This document shows, piece by piece, positions 24,493 to 31,688 of a stretch of DNA of 64,000 nucleotides (positions within the stretch are counted from its first letter, which is position 1; the number at the start of each line of letters is the position of its first letter). The stretch covers positions 62,001 to 126,000 of the forward strand of contig JANQQU010000022.1 in the NCBI GenBank assembly GCA_028284905.1. The letters run 5' to 3'. The notes beneath the pieces were generated by a model. It was given only the letters and a program-made list of their open reading frames with translations, had not been told where the DNA came from and made no database searches. The position numbers and the translations under genes were made by a program. This stretch comes from Calditrichia bacterium (GTDB lineage: Bacteria; Calditrichota; Calditrichia; RBG-13-44-9; J075).

Positions 24493-24768
24493 ATGGGAAT
24501 GCCAATTCAATCAATCGGTAGTACTCGTAAGGTCGAAATAATCCCGGGTAAAAATCTTGTTAAACCGAGCCTTTTTAGTTGGGTGAATTTAGGATACGAA
24601 GACCTGGTTTATGGCCCGCAAATCTCCATCGATCCCTCACCTGCAGCGTGCGATCTGGCCTGTGGGGAAGGACGCAGCGATTGCGCGAGAGAAGGAGGCA
24701 GTCGTTGGGAATGTCATCAGGAACACCGGCAATGCCTCTGGGATTGCGCTACTGGTATGGCTTTTTAG
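24493..24768 (+). CDS. Small six-Cys protein 2, candidate protease substrate
   Basis: A 91-residue protein preceded by AAAAGGAG 9 bases before the ATG. It starts MGMPIQSIG, related to the neighbouring small proteins. The C-terminal half carries six cysteines (53, 57, 64, 74, 81, 85) with the mirror-symmetric spacing C-x3-C-x6-C-x9-C-x6-C-x3-C. That spacing puts Cys on the same face of two antiparallel helices, so a disulphide-locked helical hairpin (1-6, 2-5, 3-4) is plausible. No signal peptide is evident, so export would need the leader or a dedicated route. Function unknown, assignment as precursor inferred. Confidence 0.65.
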   Translation: MGMPIQSIGSTRKVEIIPGKNLVKPSLFSWVNLGYEDLVYGPQISIDPSPAACDLACGEGRSDCAREGGSRWECHQEHRQCLWDCATGMAF

Positions 24769-24787
24769 TCGTTTTAGATTTTTGGAG

Positions 24788-24824
24788 CTCCCGGGAATAC
24801 AGAATACTTTCTTTATTCCCGGAG
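24788..24824 (+). repeat. Stem-loop between small proteins 2 and 3
   Basis: CTCCCGGGAATA at 24788-24799 pairs with TATTCCCGGAG at 24814-24824 with one bulged C. No T-run follows, so it is more likely an mRNA-stabilising or attenuating hairpin than a full terminator. It lies 19 bases after the stop of small protein 2. Confidence 0.6.
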
Positions 24825-24937
24825 TCTGCAGGACTTCGAAGTGTCGATTCTATTGAACTTCTTTAACCAATGAATTCAAATCAAACACCTGCTTACAAAT
24901 TGAAATTGTCAGCAGGTGATATTCCAGGAGGAAAAAA

Positions 24938-25165
24938 ATGAAATTGCCCAGACAAGCTGAAGGCACTAGTCATCGAAATTTAACTGATAGCAACTCCCGG
25001 CAATTGCGCATCTCTTTACCCGGAGGGCTGGCGAAAGAAATTGGGCTCGGAGATGTTGTCAAAAGTATAACGTCCAAGGTAGGGTTTAAGCCGTGTGGCG
25101 GCTGTCAGAAACGAGCCGCCGTATTGAACCAACGAATGGTATTTGTTCCTGCCCGGAAAAAGTGA
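24938..25165 (+). CDS. Small CGGC protein 3, candidate protease substrate
   Basis: A 75-residue protein with AGGAGG before the ATG. It starts MKLPRQAEG, like small protein 1. Residues 35-66 (EIGLGDVVKSITSKVGF then KPCGGCQKRAAVLN) match a short motif seen in various phage and bacterial small proteins, in which the CxxC may bind a metal or form a redox pair. Cys53 and Cys56 are the only cysteines. The tail is basic. No signal peptide. It is the last gene of the protease cassette and is convergent with the NhaC gene 45 bases away. Confidence 0.6.
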   Translation: MKLPRQAEGTSHRNLTDSNSRQLRISLPGGLAKEIGLGDVVKSITSKVGFKPCGGCQKRAAVLNQRMVFVPARKK

Positions 25166-25186
25166 GAGATGTTCGTTGTCGCTCAA

Positions 25187-25202
25187 AAGCAAGAGATTGC
25201 TT
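25187..25202. terminator. Weak hairpin between convergent genes
   Basis: AAGCAA and TTGCTT pair around a GAGA loop in the 44-base gap between small protein 3 and the antiporter gene. The stem is short and there is no good T-run on either strand, so it is at best a weak terminator. Confidence 0.3.
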
Positions 25203-25209
25203 CTTCTGG

Positions 25210-26727
25210 CTACATCAATGCCACATAAGATAAAATCGTATACAATGCTGCCGATATGCCTGCAGCGCCAAGCGCCATTGGTAACTGCGTTAAAACATGG
25301 TCCATGAGATCCGCCCCGCAAGCCATCGCGGAGAGTATCGTCGTGTCCGAGATCGGCGAGCATTGATCACCAAAGATCGCACCTCCCAGAATCGCAGCAA
25401 AATTCAGGGTGAAGTAGAATGGGTCAGGACTGAGAGCAAATGCCAGCGGTAATGCCAGCGGATACATTACTGCATAAGTACCGAATGATGATCCGATTGA
25501 AAACGAAATAAACATACACAATACCATCAGAATTGCCGGTAGAATAAAAGGAACGTTTTCCAGAACGCCAGCGGTAACGTCGATAATATAATGTGATGTT
25601 CCTAAAGAGCGGGAAACCATGCCAAGGGTAACTGCAAAACCGAGAATAATCGCTCCGAGAGTGACACCCTTAATACCATCCAATACAGCGTCGAACACAT
25701 CGTTCAATTGCATCCCGCGAATTCGGGAAGTGACCATTCCGGTAATGACCGAAAGACCAAATGCTTCGAAAATCATCGGGGAGCCCGCCAGCGGCCAAGA
25801 GATTATTGAGAATCCCAACAAAACGGAAATCGGCAGAAGAAAGTCAATCATGCCCGGTTTGTAATATTCCGGCACGTTCGTCGTGTTTAGTTCCTTGGCA
25901 AGCATCGGCTGGGCATCGTCGGCATCCAGCTTGCCTTCTTCCTGAGCGCGATTGATGGCTTTTCGCATTTTCTTCCCGACAAACGGCATCAGGTCCAGGG
26001 AAAATAGCAAGGTAAAGGTAATCGCAAAAATACTGTAAAAATTGTAGGGAATCGCTTTAAAGATATAGCCAATTGCTGTTTCAGTATCCGGAATAATTGC
26101 CGCTATTTCCGGTAGCAACACCAATCCACCGATGTAAGCCGGCCAGGCATTAAAAGGAATTAGCGCGGCAATAGGGGATGCGGTAGAATCTACGATGTAT
26201 GACAATTCTTCGTGGGAAACTTTCTCTTCATCCGCTACCGGTTTCACCGTTGTGCCGGTAAGAACAGTACTAATTGTGCCACCCTGATGAAAAATAACTC
26301 CCATGATCCAGGTAAATAATTTCGCTGACCGGCGGGATTTAATAAAGTTTTGAGCGACATAATTGGCAAAATATAGCGCGCCGCCGTTTTTATTCCACAT
26401 ACCTATCAATCCACCGAGCGCCCACAGGTATACTAGTAGAATTTTCGCATAACTTTCACTGCCCAGACTTGGTATCAAATAAGCGTTGATGATATTATAT
26501 TGCATCGTTATCAACCCACCGAGGGCGACCCCAACAAATAGGGCAAGTATGACATTTCTGGTGATAAAACAGATCAGTAGTGTTACTAACGCCGGCACCA
26601 ACGAAAAGAAACCAAAATGCTTTCGGGTTGGATCATCTACGCCGCCTTCGCTGACGCCATACCAGGTTGCAGCAATAATAAGAACAACAACAACAGTCCA
26701 GAGATACTTGTTATACTTGGATACCAT
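25210..26727 (-). CDS. NhaC-family Na+/H+ antiporter
   Basis: A protein of about 505 residues with more than ten predicted helices. The family signature is visible in GSSFGTYAVMYPLALPLAFAL by pattern, and in the C-terminal GDQCSPISDTTILSAMACG. It should exchange sodium (or an organic substrate such as malate for lactate in some members) for protons across the inner membrane. The ATG about 11 codons inside the longest frame is preferred because AGGA precedes it. It is alone on its transcript: the upstream operon ends at a terminator at 26846-26880. Confidence 0.88.
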   Translation of the reverse strand: MVSKYNKYLWTVVVVLIIAATWYGVSEGGVDDPTRKHFGFFSLVPALVTLLICFITRNVILALFVGVALGGLITMQYNIINAYLIPSLGSESYAKILLVYLWALGGLIGMWNKNGGALYFANYVAQNFIKSRRSAKLFTWIMGVIFHQGGTISTVLTGTTVKPVADEEKVSHEELSYIVDSTASPIAALIPFNAWPAYIGGLVLLPEIAAIIPDTETAIGYIFKAIPYNFYSIFAITFTLLFSLDLMPFVGKKMRKAINRAQEEGKLDADDAQPMLAKELNTTNVPEYYKPGMIDFLLPISVLLGFSIISWPLAGSPMIFEAFGLSVITGMVTSRIRGMQLNDVFDAVLDGIKGVTLGAIILGFAVTLGMVSRSLGTSHYIIDVTAGVLENVPFILPAILMVLCMFISFSIGSSFGTYAVMYPLALPLAFALSPDPFYFTLNFAAILGGAIFGDQCSPISDTTILSAMACGADLMDHVLTQLPMALGAAGISAALYTILSYVALM

Positions 26728-26845
26728 AGAAAGTCCTGTGAGATAGAGGTTAACCGACACATAAATTGTGTTTATTCAGGAAGGATGATAATACGGGGAT
26801 TATTTGAAATATTCAAGGGATTGCTGGTGGGCGGATATAATTACT

Positions 26846-26880
26846 AAAAAAACAGGCCGGCCGCAATCCTGCAGCCAGCC
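26846..26880 (-). terminator. Strong rho-independent terminator (minus strand)
   Basis: On the minus strand GGCTGGCTGCA and TGCGGCCGGCC pair over all 11 bases around GGAT and are followed by TG and a run of seven T. It lies 53 bases beyond the stop of the small Cys protein gene and ends that operon before the NhaC gene. Confidence 0.85.
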
Positions 26881-26932
26881 CGGTGGTCTTGGTGGGGTTT
26901 TAAACTTGGATGTCTGAATGAAAGAACAGCGG

Positions 26933-27118
26933 TTATTCTTTCACCCATATTCTGCTGTATTTTATACCAGTCTGCTTATTGACAATAATATTGGGGGTGC
27001 CTGGCGGTATTTCCTTTCCGGTAACCAAAACGCGTTTATAACCGTTGCAGCACTTCGCAGCATCTTCGCGACTTTTCCAGACATGGTTTTTAGTGCGGCA
27101 TAAAAACATGTTTTTCAT
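26933..27118 (-). CDS. Small Cys protein, coupled to the upstream membrane protein
   Basis: A 61-residue basic protein that I do not recognise. It overlaps the preceding gene by four bases (ATGA) and has GGAGGAAGC just before the ATG, so the two are translationally coupled. Residues 7 and 23-24 are Cys (LCRTKNHVW, KCCNGYKR). The C-terminal half is beta-like (NIIVNKQTG, YSRIWVKE). Length, charge and context suggest a small soluble partner of the membrane protein. Confidence 0.6.
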   Translation of the reverse strand: MKNMFLCRTKNHVWKSREDAAKCCNGYKRVLVTGKEIPPGTPNIIVNKQTGIKYSRIWVKE

Positions 27119-27687
27119 GCTTCCTCCATCACTTTCGCAGGTCTACGAGTTTGAACAGGTTGCTTGATAACCGGTTTCGGTGCGGCTGTCTTAATTGCCG
27201 GCCGGGTAGACTTCTGGCGGGGAGTACGTTTTACGGTTTGCTTCTGGGCGATCAGGTTACGGGTACCGATAGTGTCACACATAATATATGCGAGAATCGG
27301 GAATATGACGGTGCCGGCAAGCCATTGCGTCATCATCAGGGGATCGAGGGTGCTTAGATTGGCATAGGTCAATTCCGCCCCGTAAGCAGATTTGAATCCT
27401 TCTGACATATTTGCAATGCCCGATGCAAACAAGACGATACTGGTGACTACCCGCACCATCCAGGCCAGTTCGCCGGTTTTTAATAGCTCATCTTTAAAGA
27501 TAGACATGGCTACGACGCCGGCATCAATCGCAAATGCAGCGACAGCGCCAAGTATAATATTATGATAAAAGAACTGACTCATAAAGGTAGTTGTATGAAG
27601 AAAAGTGGCAGATAATATACCAATCAAACAAAGCGCCCCGGCACGATACTTTACCAGCTCCCGAAATTTATTACTGTTTTTTGCCAT
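27115..27687 (-). CDS. Four-helix membrane protein of unknown function
   Basis: A 190-residue protein with four hydrophobic segments (about residues 17-35, 42-62, 78-95 and 118-137) and a basic, Lys/Arg/Pro-rich cytoplasmic tail of 45 residues. AGGAGG precedes the ATG at 27687. An upstream in-frame Met 19 codons earlier is not needed. The pattern AIDAGVVAMSIFKDE recalls DUF-type membrane proteins of mobile elements, but I cannot place it. It is coupled to the 61-residue Cys protein and both end at the terminator at 26846-26880. Confidence 0.6.
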   Translation of the reverse strand: MAKNSNKFRELVKYRAGALCLIGILSATFLHTTTFMSQFFYHNIILGAVAAFAIDAGVVAMSIFKDELLKTGELAWMVRVVTSIVLFASGIANMSEGFKSAYGAELTYANLSTLDPLMMTQWLAGTVIFPILAYIMCDTIGTRNLIAQKQTVKRTPRQKSTRPAIKTAAPKPVIKQPVQTRRPAKVMEEA

Positions 27688-27800
27688 CTTTCCTCCTTGT
27701 AATCGAATTTTCCGTGAAATCAAAACTAGTGAACATAAATTCACTTAAAATATGTACTGCGAAAATTGAAATGTCAAGCACTTTCTTGGGGAATTTTTAA

Positions 27801-28014
27801 AAAGTTCAGAGTTCAGAGTTTAGAGTTCAGAGTTGAGAGAGGAGGGTTTAAATGGGCAAATGGCAAATGAGCAATTGAGCAGATGAGCAATTGGCAATTG
27901 AGCAATTGACAATTAAGTCTTGGTAATCCTTAAGATTGGTTGAGTGAACGGCAAGTGACTGATTACTGATTTTTTCTAACTCTGAACTTTGAACCCTGAA
28001 CTCCGAACTTTGAA
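27801..28014. repeat. Large imperfect inverted repeat of short words upstream of paaA
   Basis: The left arm (27801-27835) is built from TTCAGAGT words and the right arm (27978-28014) from their complement (TCTGAACTTTGAACC). Between them lie repeats of GAGCAATT and GGCAATTG. It forms a long imperfect hairpin of about 35 base pairs flanking roughly 140 bases. It is not a classical insertion sequence. Similar elements occur at 34549, 35752 and 38661. The remainder of the gap between 27688 and 28130 holds nothing else recognisable. Confidence 0.65.
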
Positions 28015-28130
28015 GTTTACCCCACAATTTTATGAATTTATACCGTTCTTGATTTTTGTGATTTTTTTAATATATTCAATTTTAGGGCCTGTAATGAATC
28101 GAAAGTATATAGCCGGAAAGGGTTGTAAAT

Positions 28131-29072
28131 ATGGAAGATAATGCCAAAATGGAACAGTTTCAGCAGCGGATTGATGCCGGTGAAAAAATAGAACCGAAAG
28201 ATAGTATGCCGGAGAAATACCGAAAGCAGTTAATTCGTATGATTTCCCAGCATGCACACTCTGAAATTGTCGGTATGTTACCGGAAGGAAACTGGATTAC
28301 CCGGGCACCCTCTTTACAGCGTAAATTATCTTTGATCGCAAAAGTGCAGGATGAAGCCGGCCACGGCTTATATCTCTATTGTGCCGCGGAAACCCTTGGT
28401 ATAGACCGGGACGAACTGGTTCAACAGCTGCTTGATGGCAAGGCAAAATATTCCAGTATCTTTAACTATCCAACCCTTACCTGGGCCGATATCGGGGTGA
28501 TTGGCTGGCTGGTCGATGGTGCCGCGATTGTCAACCAGACTATGCTGGCAAAGGCATCCTATGGGCCATATTCCCGGGCGATGATCCGTATTTGCAAAGA
28601 AGAAAACTTCCATAAGCGACAGGGGATGGAAATTGTCGCTACGATGGCAGCAGGAGTACCGGCGCAAAAGAAAATGGCACAGGATGCTGTTAACCGCTGG
28701 TGGTGGCCTTCCCTGATGATGTTCGGCCCGCATGACAGCGATTCTCCCAATAGTGGCGTATTACTGAAGTGGAAAGTGAAAACGAAAACCAATGATGAAC
28801 TCCGGCAGCGTTTCGTGAATTTGACCGTACCGCAGGCAAGGGCAATGGGATTAAGTATTCCCGATCCTAACCTGAAATACGATCCGGAAACCAAAAACTG
28901 GAATTTTGGTGAAATCGATTGGGATGAATTTTACCAGGTGATCAAGGGAAATGGTCCTTGTAATGAAGAGAGGATTGAGGCTCGCCGCAAGGCGCATCGT
29001 GATGGTGCCTGGGTGCGGGATGCAGCAGCGGCTTATGCTGCAAAGCATGCAGACAAGAGTAATGTCGCCTGA
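28131..29072 (+). CDS. paaA: Phenylacetyl-CoA epoxidase subunit A
   Basis: The 313-residue catalytic subunit of the diiron monooxygenase that converts phenylacetyl-CoA to ring-1,2-epoxyphenylacetyl-CoA. Metal-binding motifs are visible: [18 protein letters not shown] and [10 protein letters not shown] (ExxH). The length equals that of E. coli PaaA. AAAGGG precedes the ATG. It is followed by paaB, paaC and paaD in the usual order. It works as a complex with PaaC, PaaB and a reductase. The reductase gene paaE is not found in the window. Confidence 0.95.
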   Translation: MEDNAKMEQFQQRIDAGEKIEPKDSMPEKYRKQLIRMISQHAHSEIVGMLPEGNWITRAPSLQRKLSLIAKVQDEAGHGLYLYCAAETLGIDRDELVQQLLDGKAKYSSIFNYPTLTWADIGVIGWLVDGAAIVNQTMLAKASYGPYSRAMIRICKEENFHKRQGMEIVATMAAGVPAQKKMAQDAVNRWWWPSLMMFGPHDSDSPNSGVLLKWKVKTKTNDELRQRFVNLTVPQARAMGLSIPDPNLKYDPETKNWNFGEIDWDEFYQVIKGNGPCNEERIEARRKAHRDGAWVRDAAAAYAAKHADKSNVA

Positions 29073-29158
29073 CCTGATGGAAATGACTACCGTGATCATT
29101 TATAGAGGGATAAATGATTGCGGCAACGATAAATGCTTGAAAAGTGTAGGGTAGTTGT

Positions 29159-29473
29159 ATGAGCGAACAAAAGAAATCAACCGCACCAGACAGTGGCGAC
29201 GGGGCACTCTGGGAAATTTTTGTGCAGGAAAAACAAGGCGCCCCCCATTTGCACGCCGGCAGTTTGCATGCACCGGACGCTGAAATGGCGTTACAAAACG
29301 CCCGGGATGTATATGCCCGTCGGGGCAGGGTGTTAAGCATCTGGGTTGTGCCTGCCGTGGCAATCACTGCATCTTCTCCGGAAGATGACGGGCCTTTCTT
29401 CGAACCAGGCAATGATAAGGTTTACCGGCATCCGCAATTCTACAAGGTGCCGAGAGGGGTAAAGGTGTTTTGA
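29159..29473 (+). CDS. paaB: Phenylacetyl-CoA epoxidase subunit B
   Basis: A 104-residue bridging subunit of the epoxidase. LWEIFVQEKQGAPHLHAGSL and DVYARRGRVLSIWVV are characteristic of PaaB. It lies 86 bases after paaA, and its stop TGA overlaps the paaC start by one base, so PaaB and PaaC are translationally coupled. Typical length is about 95 residues. The N-terminus here is slightly longer. Confidence 0.93.
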   Translation: MSEQKKSTAPDSGDGALWEIFVQEKQGAPHLHAGSLHAPDAEMALQNARDVYARRGRVLSIWVVPAVAITASSPEDDGPFFEPGNDKVYRHPQFYKVPRGVKVF

Positions 29474-30252
29474 TGAGCGAAACTTTCGATAAGCAAACCC
29501 GTGCGGACCTCTTCGATTATTTGCTGCGGCTGGGAGATGACCGTTTAATTCTCGGACATCGCCTTTCCGAATGGTGTGGTCACGGACCGATGCTGGAAGA
29601 GGATATCGCCCTTTCAAATATTTCCCTGGATTGTATCGGGCAGGCCATCAGTCTGCTGAAATTAGCCGGAGAGGTAGAAGGGGAAGGACGTTCAGAAGAT
29701 GACCTGGCCTATTTCCGGGAAGCGATTGATTTTCGCAATTTAATGCTGCTCGAGCAGCCGAATGGCGATTTCGGTTATACGATTATGCGGCAATTCCTTT
29801 TTGATGTTTACAGTTTTTATTTATACGAAGCACTTCAGGAAAGCACCTTCCAGCCCCTGGCGGAAATCGCCGTGAAATCCTTAAAAGAAGTTCGTTATCA
29901 CCTGCGCCATAGCAGTCAGTGGGTTTTGCGTCTTGGCGATGGCACCGAGGAAAGCCGGCAGCGCATACAGCAGGCCCTCGATAATCAGTGGCGATATGTC
30001 GAGGAAATGTTTGTGCTGGATGATATCGAAGAGCGGCTGATCGTAGAAAATATTGCCGCGGATGCCAGTGCTTTGCAGGAAAAATGGCGGGAAATGGTGG
30101 AGAAAATAATCCATCAGGCAACTTTGCAGATACCAGGGGATAATATTTACAAAACCCAAGGGAGCCGGCAGGGGAAACATTCCGAGCACCTGGGATATCT
30201 CCTCTCCGAAATGCAGATTCTTTCCCGCTCTTATCCCGATGCGCAGTGGTAG
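29473..30252 (+). CDS. paaC: Phenylacetyl-CoA epoxidase subunit C
   Basis: The 259-residue structural subunit that pairs with PaaA. It has the diiron-like four-helix fold without a full metal site (LEEDIALSNISLDCIGQA, DFRNLMLLEQPNGDF). The start is ATG 29473, inside TGATG. A TTG one codon earlier is also in frame. AAAGGTG stands upstream. The length matches the family. Confidence 0.93.
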   Translation: MSETFDKQTRADLFDYLLRLGDDRLILGHRLSEWCGHGPMLEEDIALSNISLDCIGQAISLLKLAGEVEGEGRSEDDLAYFREAIDFRNLMLLEQPNGDFGYTIMRQFLFDVYSFYLYEALQESTFQPLAEIAVKSLKEVRYHLRHSSQWVLRLGDGTEESRQRIQQALDNQWRYVEEMFVLDDIEERLIVENIAADASALQEKWREMVEKIIHQATLQIPGDNIYKTQGSRQGKHSEHLGYLLSEMQILSRSYPDAQW

Positions 30253-30298
30253 TTGATCAACAGGAATCCTGAAAATTTAAACAATGGATAAAGGCCTC

Positions 30299-30784
30299 AT
30301 GGAGCCAGCACAAATTTATGAGTATTTAAAGGCGGTTAAAGATCCCGAAGTGCCGGCGATTAATGTTGTGGAATTGGGCGTCGTCCGGGATGTAAAGTGT
30401 GCTGATGAAGGCGTGGAAATTGACATCACCCCAACCTATACCGGCTGCCCGGCAATGAAAATTATGGAAGCGGATATTCGTGCCGAACTCACCCGTCAGG
30501 GCATCGCAAATATTACCATTCGCACCGTAATGTTTCCACCCTGGACGACAGATGATATGAGCGAATCGACACGCGCCAAGCTGAAGGCGGTGGGTATTGC
30601 GCCGCCGGAAAAGGTGCGCGAGGAAGATCTTGATCCTTTAAATTTTCAAGAGAAGAAAGTGCCCTGCCCGATGTGTGATTCTGCGAATACCCGATTGACC
30701 AGCCAATTTGGGTCGACCGCTTGCAAAGCACTATATTATTGCGATGCATGTTTGCAGCCGTTTGAGCATTTTAAATGCATTTAA
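30299..30784 (+). CDS. paaD: PaaD, Fe-S/maturation protein of the epoxidase
   Basis: A 161-residue MIP18/DUF59 family protein needed for epoxidase function, probably in iron-sulphur assembly of the reductase subunit. The signature TYTGCPAMKIME is present. The C-terminal zinc-like cysteines (PCPMCDSANT and YYCDACLQP) are typical of PaaD. ATG 30299 with AAAGG upstream is chosen over one at 30284. A terminator lies 50 bases downstream, so paaABCD form one unit. Confidence 0.92.
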   Translation: MEPAQIYEYLKAVKDPEVPAINVVELGVVRDVKCADEGVEIDITPTYTGCPAMKIMEADIRAELTRQGIANITIRTVMFPPWTTDDMSESTRAKLKAVGIAPPEKVREEDLDPLNFQEKKVPCPMCDSANTRLTSQFGSTACKALYYCDACLQPFEHFKCI

Positions 30785-30833
30785 TATACTGCCCGATTAG
30801 AAGGTAGATATAAAAACATTTGTATAAGTATTC

Positions 30834-30867
30834 GAAAAAGGAATGGCGATCGCCGTTCCTTATTTTG
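30834..30867 (+). terminator. Terminator-like hairpin between paaD and paaG
   Basis: AAGGAATGGC pairs with GCCGTTCCTT around GATC, with an A-run on the left and ATTTTG on the right. The T-run is short, so read-through into paaG is possible. An A-run on the left would make it also work weakly on the opposite strand. Confidence 0.65.
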
Positions 30868-30897
30868 TTATGAGAAATATGATAAAGGAAGTAATGG

Positions 30898-31686
30898 ATG
30901 AGTGACTCGCTTATTAAATTTTCTGTGAATGACGGCGTCGGGAAGATTATTCTCAACCGGCCGACAGTGCTCAATAGCTTTACAATGGAGATGGGCACCC
31001 AGTTTCAGGATGCACTGAAACAATGCCGCGATGATGGTGCCGTCCGTGCCGTCCTGATCAGCGGGGAAGGCCGCGCCTTTTGTGCCGGTCAGGATCTCGC
31101 CGAAGCCGCCCCTCCCGGAAAACCGCTCGCAGATATTCGGAAAATTGTTCAGCATACTTATAATCCTTCCATACTGTTAATACGGGAAATCGAGAAGCCA
31201 GTAATTTGTGCCGTAAACGGCGTTGCTGCCGGTGCCGGCGCCAACATTGCCCTCGCCTGTGATATCGTCCTTGCTTCCGAAAAAGCGTCTTTTTTACAGG
31301 CGTTTTGCCATATCGGCCTGGTGCCGGATAGTGGCGGCACCTTTTTTCTGCCGCGCTTAACGGGGCTCCCCCGTGCCACGGCGATGATGATGCTTGGGGA
31401 AAAGATTCCCGCCGCAGATGCGCTGGCAATGGGTATGATTTATAAAGTTTGTGCAGCGGAGGAATTGCAGGATACAGCGCTGAAATTAGCAATGCATCTC
31501 GCTACACAGCCAACGAAAGGGTTGGGGCTAACAAAGCGGGCATTGAATGCTACATTTAGCAACGACCTTGCCGCGCAACTGGCGCTGGAAGAGGAATTTC
31601 AGGCAATGGCCGGCAGCAGCGAAGATTATAAGGAAGGGGTCGCAGCCTTTCTGGAAAAGCGAAAACCTCAGTTCAAAGGAAAATAA
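30898..31686 (+). CDS. paaG: Ring-1,2-epoxyphenylacetyl-CoA isomerase (crotonase)
   Basis: A 262-residue crotonase-fold enzyme. FCAGQDL and CAVNGVAAGAGANIALACD mark the CoA and oxyanion sites. The catalytic Asp in GLVPDSGGTFFLPRLTG is the PaaG pattern, where ordinary hydratases have Glu. It should convert the epoxide to oxepin-CoA. AAAGGAAG precedes the ATG. It begins the second transcription unit of the paa cluster. Confidence 0.92.
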   Translation: MSDSLIKFSVNDGVGKIILNRPTVLNSFTMEMGTQFQDALKQCRDDGAVRAVLISGEGRAFCAGQDLAEAAPPGKPLADIRKIVQHTYNPSILLIREIEKPVICAVNGVAAGAGANIALACDIVLASEKASFLQAFCHIGLVPDSGGTFFLPRLTGLPRATAMMMLGEKIPAADALAMGMIYKVCAAEELQDTALKLAMHLATQPTKGLGLTKRALNATFSNDLAAQLALEEEFQAMAGSSEDYKEGVAAFLEKRKPQFKGK

Positions 31687-31688
31687 TC

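Noticed and set aside
24579-24866. Alternative frames of 95 and 81 codons over small protein 2
   Set aside because: The frame at 24493 has the strong ribosome site and the regular Cys spacing. The others lack both.
21953-25165. Possible classic cyanobactin cluster
   Set aside because: No YcaO cyclodehydratase, oxidase, prenyltransferase or short PatE-like precursor with repeated core is present in the window.
27801-28014. Possible insertion sequence or MITE with transposase target duplication
   Set aside because: No transposase is encoded and no flanking direct duplication is seen, so it is listed only as an inverted repeat.
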